From assembly GCF_042434745.1 (NCBI RefSeq), contig NZ_JBHLSS010000026.1: DNA of 27,321 nt; one strand, given 5' to 3'. This document shows, piece after piece, positions 7,177 through 13,798 of the stretch. This DNA is from Azotobacter paspali (GTDB lineage: Bacteria > Pseudomonadota > Gammaproteobacteria > Pseudomonadales > Pseudomonadaceae). Position 1 is the first letter of the stretch, and every line of letters begins with the position of its first letter. Under the pieces are notes generated by a model that was not told the DNA's origin, made no database searches, and was given only the letters and a program-made list of their open reading frames with translations. A program made the position numbers and the translations under genes.

Positions 7177-8145
7177 ATGCAACCCCAGGCCTTTTACCGC
7201 GTGGTCGCGGACGATTTCAGCGCTGTTGACGGCATCATCCGCAAACAGCTCACATCGCGTGTCCCCTTGGTGGAAACGATCGGCGACTACATCATCTCCG
7301 CCGGTGGCAAGCGCCTGCGTCCTTTGCTGGTGCTACTGTGCGGCAACGCTCTTGGCAAGTGCGACGAGCGGATGCGCCTGCTGGCTGCCGCCATCGAGTT
7401 CCTGCACACCTCCACCTTGCTGCACGACGACGTGGTTGACGACTCCGAGCTGCGCCGCGGTCGCTCCACCTCCAACGCCCTCTGGGGCAATGCGCCGAGC
7501 GTGCTGGTCGGCGACTTTCTCTATGCGCGCTGCTTCGAGATGTTGGTCGAGCTGGCCTCCATGCCGGTGATGCGCATCATGTCCCAGGCCACCCGGGTGA
7601 TCGCCGAGGGCGAAGTACTGCAATTGTCCAAGGTGCGCGACGCCAGCACCACGGAAGAAACCTACATGGAAGTCATCCGCGGCAAGACCGCGATGCTTTT
7701 CGAGGCCGCCAGCCATGGCGCCGCTACCCTGGCCGGCGCCACGTCGGAACAGGCCGAGGCGCTGCGCTGCTTCGGCGACTCGCTCGGCGTCGCCTTCCAG
7801 TTGGTGGACGACCTGCTCGACTACCGCGGCGATGCCGAGACCCTGGGCAAGAACGTCGGCGACGACCTGGCCGAAGGCAAACCGACCCTGCCGCTCATCT
7901 ACACGATGCGCGAAGGCACTCCCGGGCAGGCCGCCCTGGTACGCCGGGCGATCCAGAAGGGCGGAATCGAGGACCTGACCGCCATCGTCGCCGCCGTGGA
8001 GGCCGCCGGCGCCCTGGACTACACCGCCCGCCTGGCCCGCGAGCACGCTGAGCGCGCCATCGCCTGCCTGGATACCCTGCCGCCCGGCGAATATCGCGAT
8101 GCTCTCGTGGATCTGAGCCGTTTCGCCGTGGCACGCACCCACTGA
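7177..8145 (+). CDS. ispB: Octaprenyl/polyprenyl diphosphate synthase
   Basis: This all-trans prenyltransferase condenses isopentenyl diphosphate units on farnesyl diphosphate to make the long side chain of ubiquinone. The 322-residue product has GGKRLRPLL near residue 44, the first aspartate-rich motif LHDDVVDDSELRRG (DDxxD at 84-88) and the second, QLVDDLLDY (DDLLD at 211-215); these bind the Mg-diphosphates. GKNVGDDLAEGKPTLPLI follows. The start was chosen at ATG 7177, matching the family start MQPQAFY. The adjacent TTG at 7174 is nine bases from AGGAG (7160-7164) and could be used, adding one residue. Chain length (C40 or C45) cannot be read from sequence; pseudomonads make Q-9, so solanesyl is plausible. 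Confidence 0.95.
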   Translation: MQPQAFYRVVADDFSAVDGIIRKQLTSRVPLVETIGDYIISAGGKRLRPLLVLLCGNALGKCDERMRLLAAAIEFLHTSTLLHDDVVDDSELRRGRSTSNALWGNAPSVLVGDFLYARCFEMLVELASMPVMRIMSQATRVIAEGEVLQLSKVRDASTTEETYMEVIRGKTAMLFEAASHGAATLAGATSEQAEALRCFGDSLGVAFQLVDDLLDYRGDAETLGKNVGDDLAEGKPTLPLIYTMREGTPGQAALVRRAIQKGGIEDLTAIVAAVEAAGALDYTARLAREHAERAIACLDTLPPGEYRDALVDLSRFAVARTH

Positions 8146-8170
8146 CGCCGAGCCGGGGTTCGGGCGGAAC

Positions 8171-8200
8171 GAAAAAGCCGGGCCATGGCCCGGCTTTTTC
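8171..8200. terminator. Bidirectional terminator, perfect 30-base palindrome
   Basis: Positions 8171-8200 are a perfect inverted repeat: GAAAAAGCCGGGCC, central AT, GGCCCGGCTTTTTC. The A-run and T-run flank the GC stem on both strands, so it can terminate both ispB (plus) and fklB (minus), which converge here. Confidence 0.92.
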
Positions 8201-8235
8201 GTTTTACCGGCGGTAAACCGGCGGGTATCCGCCTT

Positions 8236-8853
8236 TTACAGCACGTCCAGCAGTTCGACGTCGAACACCAGCACGCTGTGCGGCGGGATGCTGCCGATGG
8301 CCTGATCGCCATAGGCCAGCTCGCTCGGAACATAAAGACGCCATTTGCTGCCGCTGTTCATCAGTTGCAACGCCTCGGTCCAGCCGGCGATCACGCCACT
8401 GACCGGAAATTCGGCCGGCTGCCCGCGCTGGTAGGAGCTGTCGAATACGCTGCCGTCGATCAAGGTGCCGTGGTAGTGGGTGCGCACTCGATCCTCGCGG
8501 CCCGGCTTGCGTCCCTCGCCGACCTTCAGCACTTCGTACTGCAGACCGGAAGCCAGCACCGTGACGCCTTCGCGCCTAGCGTTCTCGGCGAGAAAGGAAA
8601 CGCCGGAGGCAGCCGCCGCTTCGGCCTTGGCCTGGGTTTCGGCCTGCATGCGCTCGCGGATGACCTTGAAGCTTGCCGACAGCGCTGCCGGCTCGACGCG
8701 GCTGGCTTGGCCGCCAAAGGCATCGGCCAGGCCGGCGAGGATCGCCTCGAGCTCGACCCCGGGCGGCGGATTGTCACGGATCTGGTCGCCCAACTGGCGC
8801 CCGATGCCGTAACTGACGCGGGCTTCGTCGGTGGAAAGGTTGAGTTCGCTCAT
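8236..8853 (-). CDS. fklB: FKBP-type peptidyl-prolyl cis-trans isomerase (FKBP22 type)
   Basis: The enzyme speeds cis-trans isomerisation of Xaa-Pro bonds during protein folding. The 205-residue product has the FkpA-N type dimerisation domain (residues about 5-95, beginning DEARVSYGIGRQLGDQI, with a helix rich in Ala/Glu). The FKBP domain follows: GLQYEVLKVGEGRKP, VRTHYHGTLIDGSVFDSSY, FPVSGVIAGWTEALQLM, WRLYVPSELAYGDQ and IPPHSVLVFDVELLDV. No signal peptide is visible, so a cytosolic location like E. coli FklB is expected. The start at 8853 has only a weak ribosome binding site, but MSELNLST matches the family start. It shares the palindromic terminator with ispB. Confidence 0.94.
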   Translation of the reverse strand: MSELNLSTDEARVSYGIGRQLGDQIRDNPPPGVELEAILAGLADAFGGQASRVEPAALSASFKVIRERMQAETQAKAEAAAASGVSFLAENARREGVTVLASGLQYEVLKVGEGRKPGREDRVRTHYHGTLIDGSVFDSSYQRGQPAEFPVSGVIAGWTEALQLMNSGSKWRLYVPSELAYGDQAIGSIPPHSVLVFDVELLDVL

Positions 8854-8985
8854 GGCGGATTTCCAGTCGGTGAAAAGGCCCGACAGACTAGCACAAGCGC
8901 GGGAACGGGACCGGGAAGACGATGGCCAGGCCCCTTCCACGGGCCATCGCCCATGCGAAAGCCTCCGAAGGAAAACCTCTTCCCT

Positions 8986-9480
8986 TCAATGGGCGTGCTT
9001 GGCCATCCTCTCCAAATAGCTCATGACGAAGGCGGAAACGACGAAGGTTATATGGATGAGCACGTACCAGAGCAGCTTGTCGTTGGGGATCTTCTGCGCA
9101 TCCATGAACACGCGCAGCAAGTGGATCGAGGAGATGGCGACGATGGAAGCGGCCACCTTCAGCTTCAACGAGCCAGAATCCATCTTGCCTAGCCAGTCGA
9201 GCTTCTCCTTGCCGTCGTCGATGTCCAGTTGGGAGACGAAGTTCTCGTAGCCGGAAATCATCACCATCACCAGCAGGCCGCCGACCAGCGCCATGTCGAT
9301 CATCGAAAGCAGGGCCAGGATCAATTCCGCCTCGGCCATGTCAAGCACGTGCGGCAGCAAATGATAGACCGCCTGGAAGAACTTCAGGGTCAGCGCCAGC
9401 AGGGCTACGGACAGGCCGACATAGATCGGCGCCAGCAGCCAGCGGGAGGCATACATCGCATTTTCAACGAAACGTTCCAT
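8986..9480 (-). CDS. UPF0114 (YqhA/TIGR00645) inner-membrane protein
   Basis: The 164-residue protein starts MERFVENAMYASRWLLAPIY, diagnostic of the YqhA family. It has about four hydrophobic segments: near 12-35 (LLAPIYVGLSVALLALTL), 55-75 (ILALLSMIDMALVGGLLVMV), about 110-128 (VAASIVAISSIHLLRVF) and 138-155 (LLWYVLIHITFVVSAFVM). A cytoplasm-like charged loop with DDGKEKLDWLGKMDSGSLKLK lies between the second and third. Function is unknown for the family. The ribosome binding site is weak. It lies 132 bases upstream of fklB in the same direction. Confidence 0.9.
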   Translation of the reverse strand: MERFVENAMYASRWLLAPIYVGLSVALLALTLKFFQAVYHLLPHVLDMAEAELILALLSMIDMALVGGLLVMVMISGYENFVSQLDIDDGKEKLDWLGKMDSGSLKLKVAASIVAISSIHLLRVFMDAQKIPNDKLLWYVLIHITFVVSAFVMSYLERMAKHAH

Positions 9481-9584
9481 GGGGCATCCACTAAGCCAAA
9501 AATGGCGGCGAGTATACCCATGGCCCGGAGCGGGATTGAAGCCCCCGCCGGAGCCGGAAATGCCTGACCACATATCCCCATCCA

Positions 9585-9605
9585 CTGTGGATAAACCTGT
9601 GAATG
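9585..9605 (+). repeat. DnaA-box-containing repeat, copy 1
   Basis: TGTGGATAA at 9586-9594 is the exact complement of the high-affinity DnaA box TTATCCACA. It is followed by ACCTGTGAATG. The unit recurs at 10101-10121 with three differing bases, flanking the small gene at 9681-10022. Confidence 0.6.
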
Positions 9606-9680
9606 GAAAGCGGAAGGATTTCCCCAAGGCCCGCCGGACGCATCCTCGCCGCCGCCGAACAAATCTCGACCAGTCCGCGC

Positions 9681-10022
9681 TCAAAGCTCCGGCCGCGACT
9701 CGCAACCGCTCGGCCGACAGCGCCGCGGCCCGTTCAGCCGGCGCAGTTCGGCCTGCAAGTGCAGGCACCAGATGAGCGGGTCGGAGCACTCCTGGTAACC
9801 CACACCAGCCAGGCTGGCGGCCACCTCGTCGAGCACCCGCCCCGCCGCCACGGGTCCGCGAAACGGCCCCTGGGCCTTGACCGAGGACGGCTGCGCGCCG
9901 GACAGGCCGGCGGCGAAGAGCAGGATCCACAGCCCCTGCTCCCCCGCCAGCGGACGGGTCACCAGTTCGATGCGAACGGTCAGCCCCAGGCAGTTGCGGA
10001 TCAAACAAAGCGTACGTGACAT
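9681..10022 (-). CDS. Conserved small hypothetical protein
   Basis: The 113-residue product, starting MSRTLCLIRNCLGLTVRIEL, is not recognised as any named family. It contains a mid-protein hydrophobic patch (GLWILLFAAGLSGA, about 29-42) and an all-helical looking C-terminal half. The C-terminus is Arg/Cys rich (RRCRPSGCESRPEL). The start at 10022 has a strong AGGGGGA about seven bases upstream, and GC-rich third positions support coding. A small unannotated gene occupies the same place between the Lon-like protease and the UPF0114 gene in P. aeruginosa, as I remember it. Near-identical DnaA-box repeats flank it on both sides. Confidence 0.65.
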   Translation of the reverse strand: MSRTLCLIRNCLGLTVRIELVTRPLAGEQGLWILLFAAGLSGAQPSSVKAQGPFRGPVAAGRVLDEVAASLAGVGYQECSDPLIWCLHLQAELRRLNGPRRCRPSGCESRPEL

Positions 10023-10100
10023 AGGGCAATCCCCCTTCAGGGTCTTGCTTTCAGCGTACACCTCGCGAAGCGCCTGGGAAAACTTTTGCTTCTACCCGAC

Positions 10101-10121
10101 CTGTGGATAAGTCTGTGAACG
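10101..10121 (+). repeat. DnaA-box-containing repeat, copy 2
   Basis: CTGTGGATAAGTCTGTGAACG contains an exact DnaA box complement (10102-10110) and matches the copy at 9585-9605 in 18 of 21 positions. It lies in the upstream region of the small minus-strand gene starting at 10022. Confidence 0.6.
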
Positions 10122-10184
10122 AGTCCGGAAAAACCGGCATCGCCCGACGATATCCCGCCGTCCCGGTTTCGAGCCGACGGTGCC

Positions 10185-12605
10185 TCACTCCGACAGGCCG
10201 ACCTGCGGCTCCTTCGGCTTGCTCGAATCCTCTTCCATGCCCATTTCGGCGATTTCCCGCAGTCGCTCGACCACCCGCGCATTGACGCTGCCAGCCGGGA
10301 AGCGGCCCTGCCCGTCCGGGGTACCGGCCGGCTCGCCGAGCAGCAGGCTGAGCGCCTCGTCCACCTGGCGCACCGCGTAGACATGGAAGTTCCCGGCGCG
10401 CACCGCCTGCAGCACACGTTCGTCGAGCATCAGATTGGTGACGTTGGCGCGCGGGATGATCACCCCCTGCTCGCCGGTCAGTCCGCGCGCCTCGCAGAGG
10501 CGGAAGAAGCCCTCGATTTTCTCGTTGACCCCGCCGACCGCCTGCACCTCACCGAACTGGTTGATCGAACCGGTAATGGCGAAGCATTGCCTGAGCGGCG
10601 TACGCGACAGCGCCGAGATCAGCGTGCAAACCTCGCCGAGGGAGGCGCTGTCGCCATCGACGTAACCGTAGGACTGCTCCAGGGCGATGCTCGCCGATAT
10701 CTCCAGCGGAAACTCCTGGGCGTAGCGGCTACCGAGATAGCCGGTGAGGATCATCACCCCCTTGGAATGGATCGGCTGGCCGAGGTTAACTTCGCGCTCG
10801 ATGTCGACGATCCCCGAACCGCCCGGATAGACGGTGGCGGAGATCCGCGCCGGCACGCCGAAGGCGGAGTCGCCGATCTCCAGCACGGTCAGCCCGTTGC
10901 ACTTGCCGATCGCCGCGCCTTCGGTGTCGATCAGGATGATGCCGGCGAGCATGTCGTCGAGAACGCGTGCCGAAACCCGTCCGGTACGGGTTTCCTTGGC
11001 CTTCAGGGCGCGCTCGATGTGACCGACGTCGGTCAGCGCCTCGCCGGCCAGTTGGCGGACGAAATCGGCCTCGCTGACCAGTTGGAACAGGTCGCCGATG
11101 CGCGCCGACAGCCGCCCCTGGTGCTCGGCCAGGCGCGCGCTGTAGGTCGCCAAGCGCGCTACCGCCGGACCGGTCAGAGGCGCCATGCCCTCCTCCGAGG
11201 TGCGTGTCTTGAGCAACTGGGCGAACTGCTCAAGGCTGTCGTCGCCAAGAGGGATCTCCTCGTCGAAATCCACCAGTACGCGGAATATCTCCTGAAAATC
11301 GGGATCCAGCTCCTGCAGCGCGTAATAGAGTTGCCGCGAGCCGACGATCACCACCTTGAGCTGCAGCGCAATGACCTGCGGAGTGAGGGTCACGGTGGCC
11401 AGACGGCCCATCTCGGCCAGCGGCGACTCCATCTTCAATTGGCGCGAATGCAGGGCGCGCTTGAGAGCGTCCCAGACGAAGGGCTCGTCGAGCAGCCGCT
11501 CCGCCTCGAGGATCAGAAAGCCGCCGTTGGCACGGTGCAACGCGCCTGGACGCAACTGGCGATAGCTGGTGTAGAGCGCCCCCTGATCGGTGCCGTATTC
11601 GATGCGACCGAACAGGTTGTCGTAGATGGGATGCGGCTCGAACACCACCGGCGCGCCCCCCTGGCTATGATGGCCGACCACCAGGCTCGGGCAGTACTGC
11701 TCGACCAGTAGCGTGCGGCGCTGGGCGTCCGTCACGTTCTCGTCGCTCAGCAGCTCGACCACGGTACGCAGCAGATTGACCTGCATCGCCTGCAGATAGG
11801 CGCAGACCCCGGCGTTTTCCGCATATTTCTCCGAGAGCGGCGCGAGCAACGGCTGCAGGGCCAGGGTGATGGTCTCCTCGTTGAGCTGGCGCAACTGGTT
11901 GCTCGACTCGCGTTTCCACTGCGGCAGGCTGGACAACTCCTCGTTGAGGCGCTCCTCGAGGTAGCCGATGTCCTCGTGGAAACGCTCGCGCTCGGCCTCC
12001 GGCAACAGAGCGAACTCGCCCTCGTCCAGCGTCTTGCCATCCTTCATCGGGGTGAAGGCGATGTTGGTGCTATCGCGATAGAGGGCGATCCCCTTGTCCA
12101 GCGCCTGCCGTTCGATGCAATCCAGGGCGCGGTCGTAGCGCTGGTTGAAACCACGGTCGATGACGCTCTTCTTTTGCTGATAGGTCGGCGTCTCGAATAC
12201 CGCCGGGAAGGTTGCCAGCAGGTTGTCGATCAACAGATTGATGTCGGCGATGAACTCGCTGGCGCTGCCCGCCGCGAGTTGCAGCGAGCGCGGCTCGCGG
12301 GGCTCGTCGAAGTTGTTGACATAGACCCAGTCCGACGGAGTTTCCAGGCGCTTGGCTTCAGCCTGTAAATAGCGTTTGACGTAGGAAAAGCGGCCGGTGC
12401 CCGGCTCGCCCATGACATAGACGTTGTAACCCGGGCGTGGCATCGCCACGCCGAACTGCAGTGCTTCCACCGCGCGCTCCTGACCGAGCACGCCGCGAAA
12501 GGGCTCCAGTTCGTCGGTACTGGCGAAAGCGAACTGAGCGGGATCGAAGGGACGGGTCAGCTCATCGGGTGCCAGGCGCAGGCCGGCAGCAACGGAGTCG
12601 GGCAT
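10185..12605 (-). CDS. Lon-like ATP-dependent protease (LonB/YcbZ type)
   Basis: The 806-residue protein combines an N-terminal AAA-type nucleotide-binding region with a C-terminal S16 protease domain. The Walker A-like loop GEPGTGRFSYVKRYL lies near residue 66. The middle part is a long helical insertion typical of YcbZ/LonH-like proteins, including FEPHPIYDNLFGRIEY and the Walker B-like GALHRANGGFLILEAERLL. The protease domain holds YVDGDSASLGEVC (nucleophile Ser near 653) and GGVNEKIEGFF (Lys near 696). The 43-residue spacing is the same as the Ser/Lys dyad of classical Lon. A charged tail ends the protein. The start at 12605 has AAGGA seven bases upstream. It should be a cytosolic ATP-dependent protease; substrates cannot be inferred. 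Confidence 0.93.
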   Translation of the reverse strand: MPDSVAAGLRLAPDELTRPFDPAQFAFASTDELEPFRGVLGQERAVEALQFGVAMPRPGYNVYVMGEPGTGRFSYVKRYLQAEAKRLETPSDWVYVNNFDEPREPRSLQLAAGSASEFIADINLLIDNLLATFPAVFETPTYQQKKSVIDRGFNQRYDRALDCIERQALDKGIALYRDSTNIAFTPMKDGKTLDEGEFALLPEAERERFHEDIGYLEERLNEELSSLPQWKRESSNQLRQLNEETITLALQPLLAPLSEKYAENAGVCAYLQAMQVNLLRTVVELLSDENVTDAQRRTLLVEQYCPSLVVGHHSQGGAPVVFEPHPIYDNLFGRIEYGTDQGALYTSYRQLRPGALHRANGGFLILEAERLLDEPFVWDALKRALHSRQLKMESPLAEMGRLATVTLTPQVIALQLKVVIVGSRQLYYALQELDPDFQEIFRVLVDFDEEIPLGDDSLEQFAQLLKTRTSEEGMAPLTGPAVARLATYSARLAEHQGRLSARIGDLFQLVSEADFVRQLAGEALTDVGHIERALKAKETRTGRVSARVLDDMLAGIILIDTEGAAIGKCNGLTVLEIGDSAFGVPARISATVYPGGSGIVDIEREVNLGQPIHSKGVMILTGYLGSRYAQEFPLEISASIALEQSYGYVDGDSASLGEVCTLISALSRTPLRQCFAITGSINQFGEVQAVGGVNEKIEGFFRLCEARGLTGEQGVIIPRANVTNLMLDERVLQAVRAGNFHVYAVRQVDEALSLLLGEPAGTPDGQGRFPAGSVNARVVERLREIAEMGMEEDSSKPKEPQVGLSE

Positions 12606-12659
12606 CGAAAATCCTTACATCGTGCGGCAGGTGCCGCGGAGAGGGGAAAAACAGACGTC

Positions 12660-12688
12660 ATTCTGGCCTTCGCACCGGTCAGCCGCAA
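12660..12688 (-). promoter_or_regulatory. Candidate promoter of the Lon-like protease gene
   Basis: On the minus strand TTGCGG (12688-12683), a 17-base spacer, then CAGAAT (12665-12660). It lies 55 bases upstream of the start codon at 12605 and faces it. Confidence 0.4.
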
Positions 12689-12737
12689 GGCGCCCCTCGG
12701 TACCGCACGACATCCGGACGACCGGCCACGCTAGGTC

Positions 12738-13050
12738 TCAGGGTTCTAGTCCGGCACACTGGAAGCAAGGTTCGCCGCCAGGCGCGCCGGCTCGATGGGC
12801 CGGCCACAGCGCCGGCAGATGCCATAGTGCCCCTCCACCAACTGCTGGCAAACCCGCTCGACTAGCGCATGCCCGCCTCGGCCTCGGCTAGCAGGGCCTG
12901 CAGGACTTCGTCGTTCTGCGGCTCACCGGCACGCTCGACGGCGTCCGTGTCGTGCGGCCGGGCCAGATCGCCGCGAATGGCCTCGGCGCATTGCCGATAG
13001 TCCCGGTGTAGACGCTCCAGGATGGTCTTTGGATCGAATACGTCAGATAT
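12738..13050 (-). pseudogene. DksA/TraR-family zinc-finger gene, start lost and frameshifted twice
   Basis: The family's N-terminus SDVFDPKTILERLHRDYRQ follows a correctly spaced GGGAG, but the codon in start position (13050-13048) is ATA, not ATG. The frame continues IRGDLARPHDTDAVERAGEP then NDEVLQALLAEAEAG and hits TAG at 12862. The natural continuation LVERVCQQLVEGHYGICRRC followed by GRPIEPARLAANL is in another frame. That frame stops without the second zinc half-site, which appears in a third frame as CFQC-AGLEP ending with TGA at 12738. Joined, the pieces give a complete short DksA/TraR protein with a CxxC...CxxC finger, so the gene was intact recently. Such proteins bind the RNA polymerase secondary channel. 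As it stands it cannot make the full product without frameshifting. Confidence 0.85.
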
Positions 13051-13152
13051 GCTCGCTCCCGAGAATCGGCCATACTCGTTTTCAGCGTGGCTCAGACGAA
13101 GCGATATGCAGTGACCTGTATCAAGCGCCTGGCCACCAGCGGGACGGCCGGC

Positions 13153-13213
13153 TTGACAGCTCCACCGCATTGCAAAATGCTGCGCACCGGCCGGCGAAGA
13201 CCGGCCCGTTTTT
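13153..13213 (+). promoter_or_regulatory. Leader region of the DUF3015 gene: -35-like box and attenuator-like hairpin
   Basis: A consensus TTGACA (13153-13158) lacks a convincing -10 at 16-18 bases (closest AAATGC or AATGCT). Downstream, GGCCGG (13189-13194) pairs with CCGGCC (13201-13206) around loop CGAAGA, followed by CG and five T (13209-13213). The hairpin lies between the promoter-like box and the start at 13240, so it could act as an attenuator. It could equally terminate stray plus-strand transcription. Confidence 0.4.
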
Positions 13214-13239
13214 CACCATTGAAGAAGAAGAGATCATCG

Positions 13240-13728
13240 ATGAAAAGGATTCTGCTAGGTTCCCTGTTCGCTATCGCCTCCGCTAACGCCTTCGCCGAGG
13301 CGCCGGGCGGTCCGGGCTGCGGCTGGGGCAACATGCTGTTCAAGGGACAACGTGGCCTGGCCTCGCATCTGGTCGCCTCGACCACCAACGGCTCTTCGGG
13401 CAATGCCACCTTCGGCATGACCTCCGGCACCAACGGTTGCCGCACCGACGGTTCCCTGTCCTACCAGGGCAAGCCGATGCTGGTGCTGGGCGGCATCATG
13501 GACGAGCTTTCCGAGGACATGGCCAAAGGCGAAGGCGAAGCCCTGACCACCTATGCCGTGGTGCTCGGCGTGCAACCGGAAGACCGCGCCCGCTTCGCCG
13601 CCGTGACCCGCGAGCATTTCACGGAAATCTTCAGCTCCGCCGACGTCACCGCCGAGGATGTGCACAACGCCACTCTCGCCGTGCTGAAGAAGGACGAGCG
13701 CCTGGCCAAGTACGCCGAACGGGCCTGA
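13240..13728 (+). CDS. DUF3015 family exported protein
   Basis: The 162-residue protein has a classic signal peptide, MKRILLGSLFAIASANAFA, with probable cleavage before EAPGG, so it should be periplasmic. The mature part carries the DUF3015 pattern: GPGCGWGNMLFKGQRGLASH, followed by TTNGSSGNATFGMTSGTNGC, and a helical tail with FTEIFSSADVTAEDVHNATL. Two cysteines (in GCGWG and NGCRT) could form a disulphide. The function of DUF3015 is unknown. The in-frame upstream stretch to 13087 is not coding-like and lacks a signal peptide, so the start at 13240 is preferred. The DUF4105 gene follows 70 bases later on the same strand, suggesting co-transcription. Confidence 0.9.
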   Translation: MKRILLGSLFAIASANAFAEAPGGPGCGWGNMLFKGQRGLASHLVASTTNGSSGNATFGMTSGTNGCRTDGSLSYQGKPMLVLGGIMDELSEDMAKGEGEALTTYAVVLGVQPEDRARFAAVTREHFTEIFSSADVTAEDVHNATLAVLKKDERLAKYAERA

Positions 13729-13798
13729 GCCGGCCGCTCCGCCGCTGTCCCGTGCCCGCTCCGGCGGGCACTTTCCTGTCTGACCGCCTCATCCCCTC

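Noticed and set aside
10383..11711. Long plus-strand open frame inside the Lon-like protease gene
   Set aside because: Antisense shadow of the protease; low-complexity His/Gln/Leu/Arg translation without a family.
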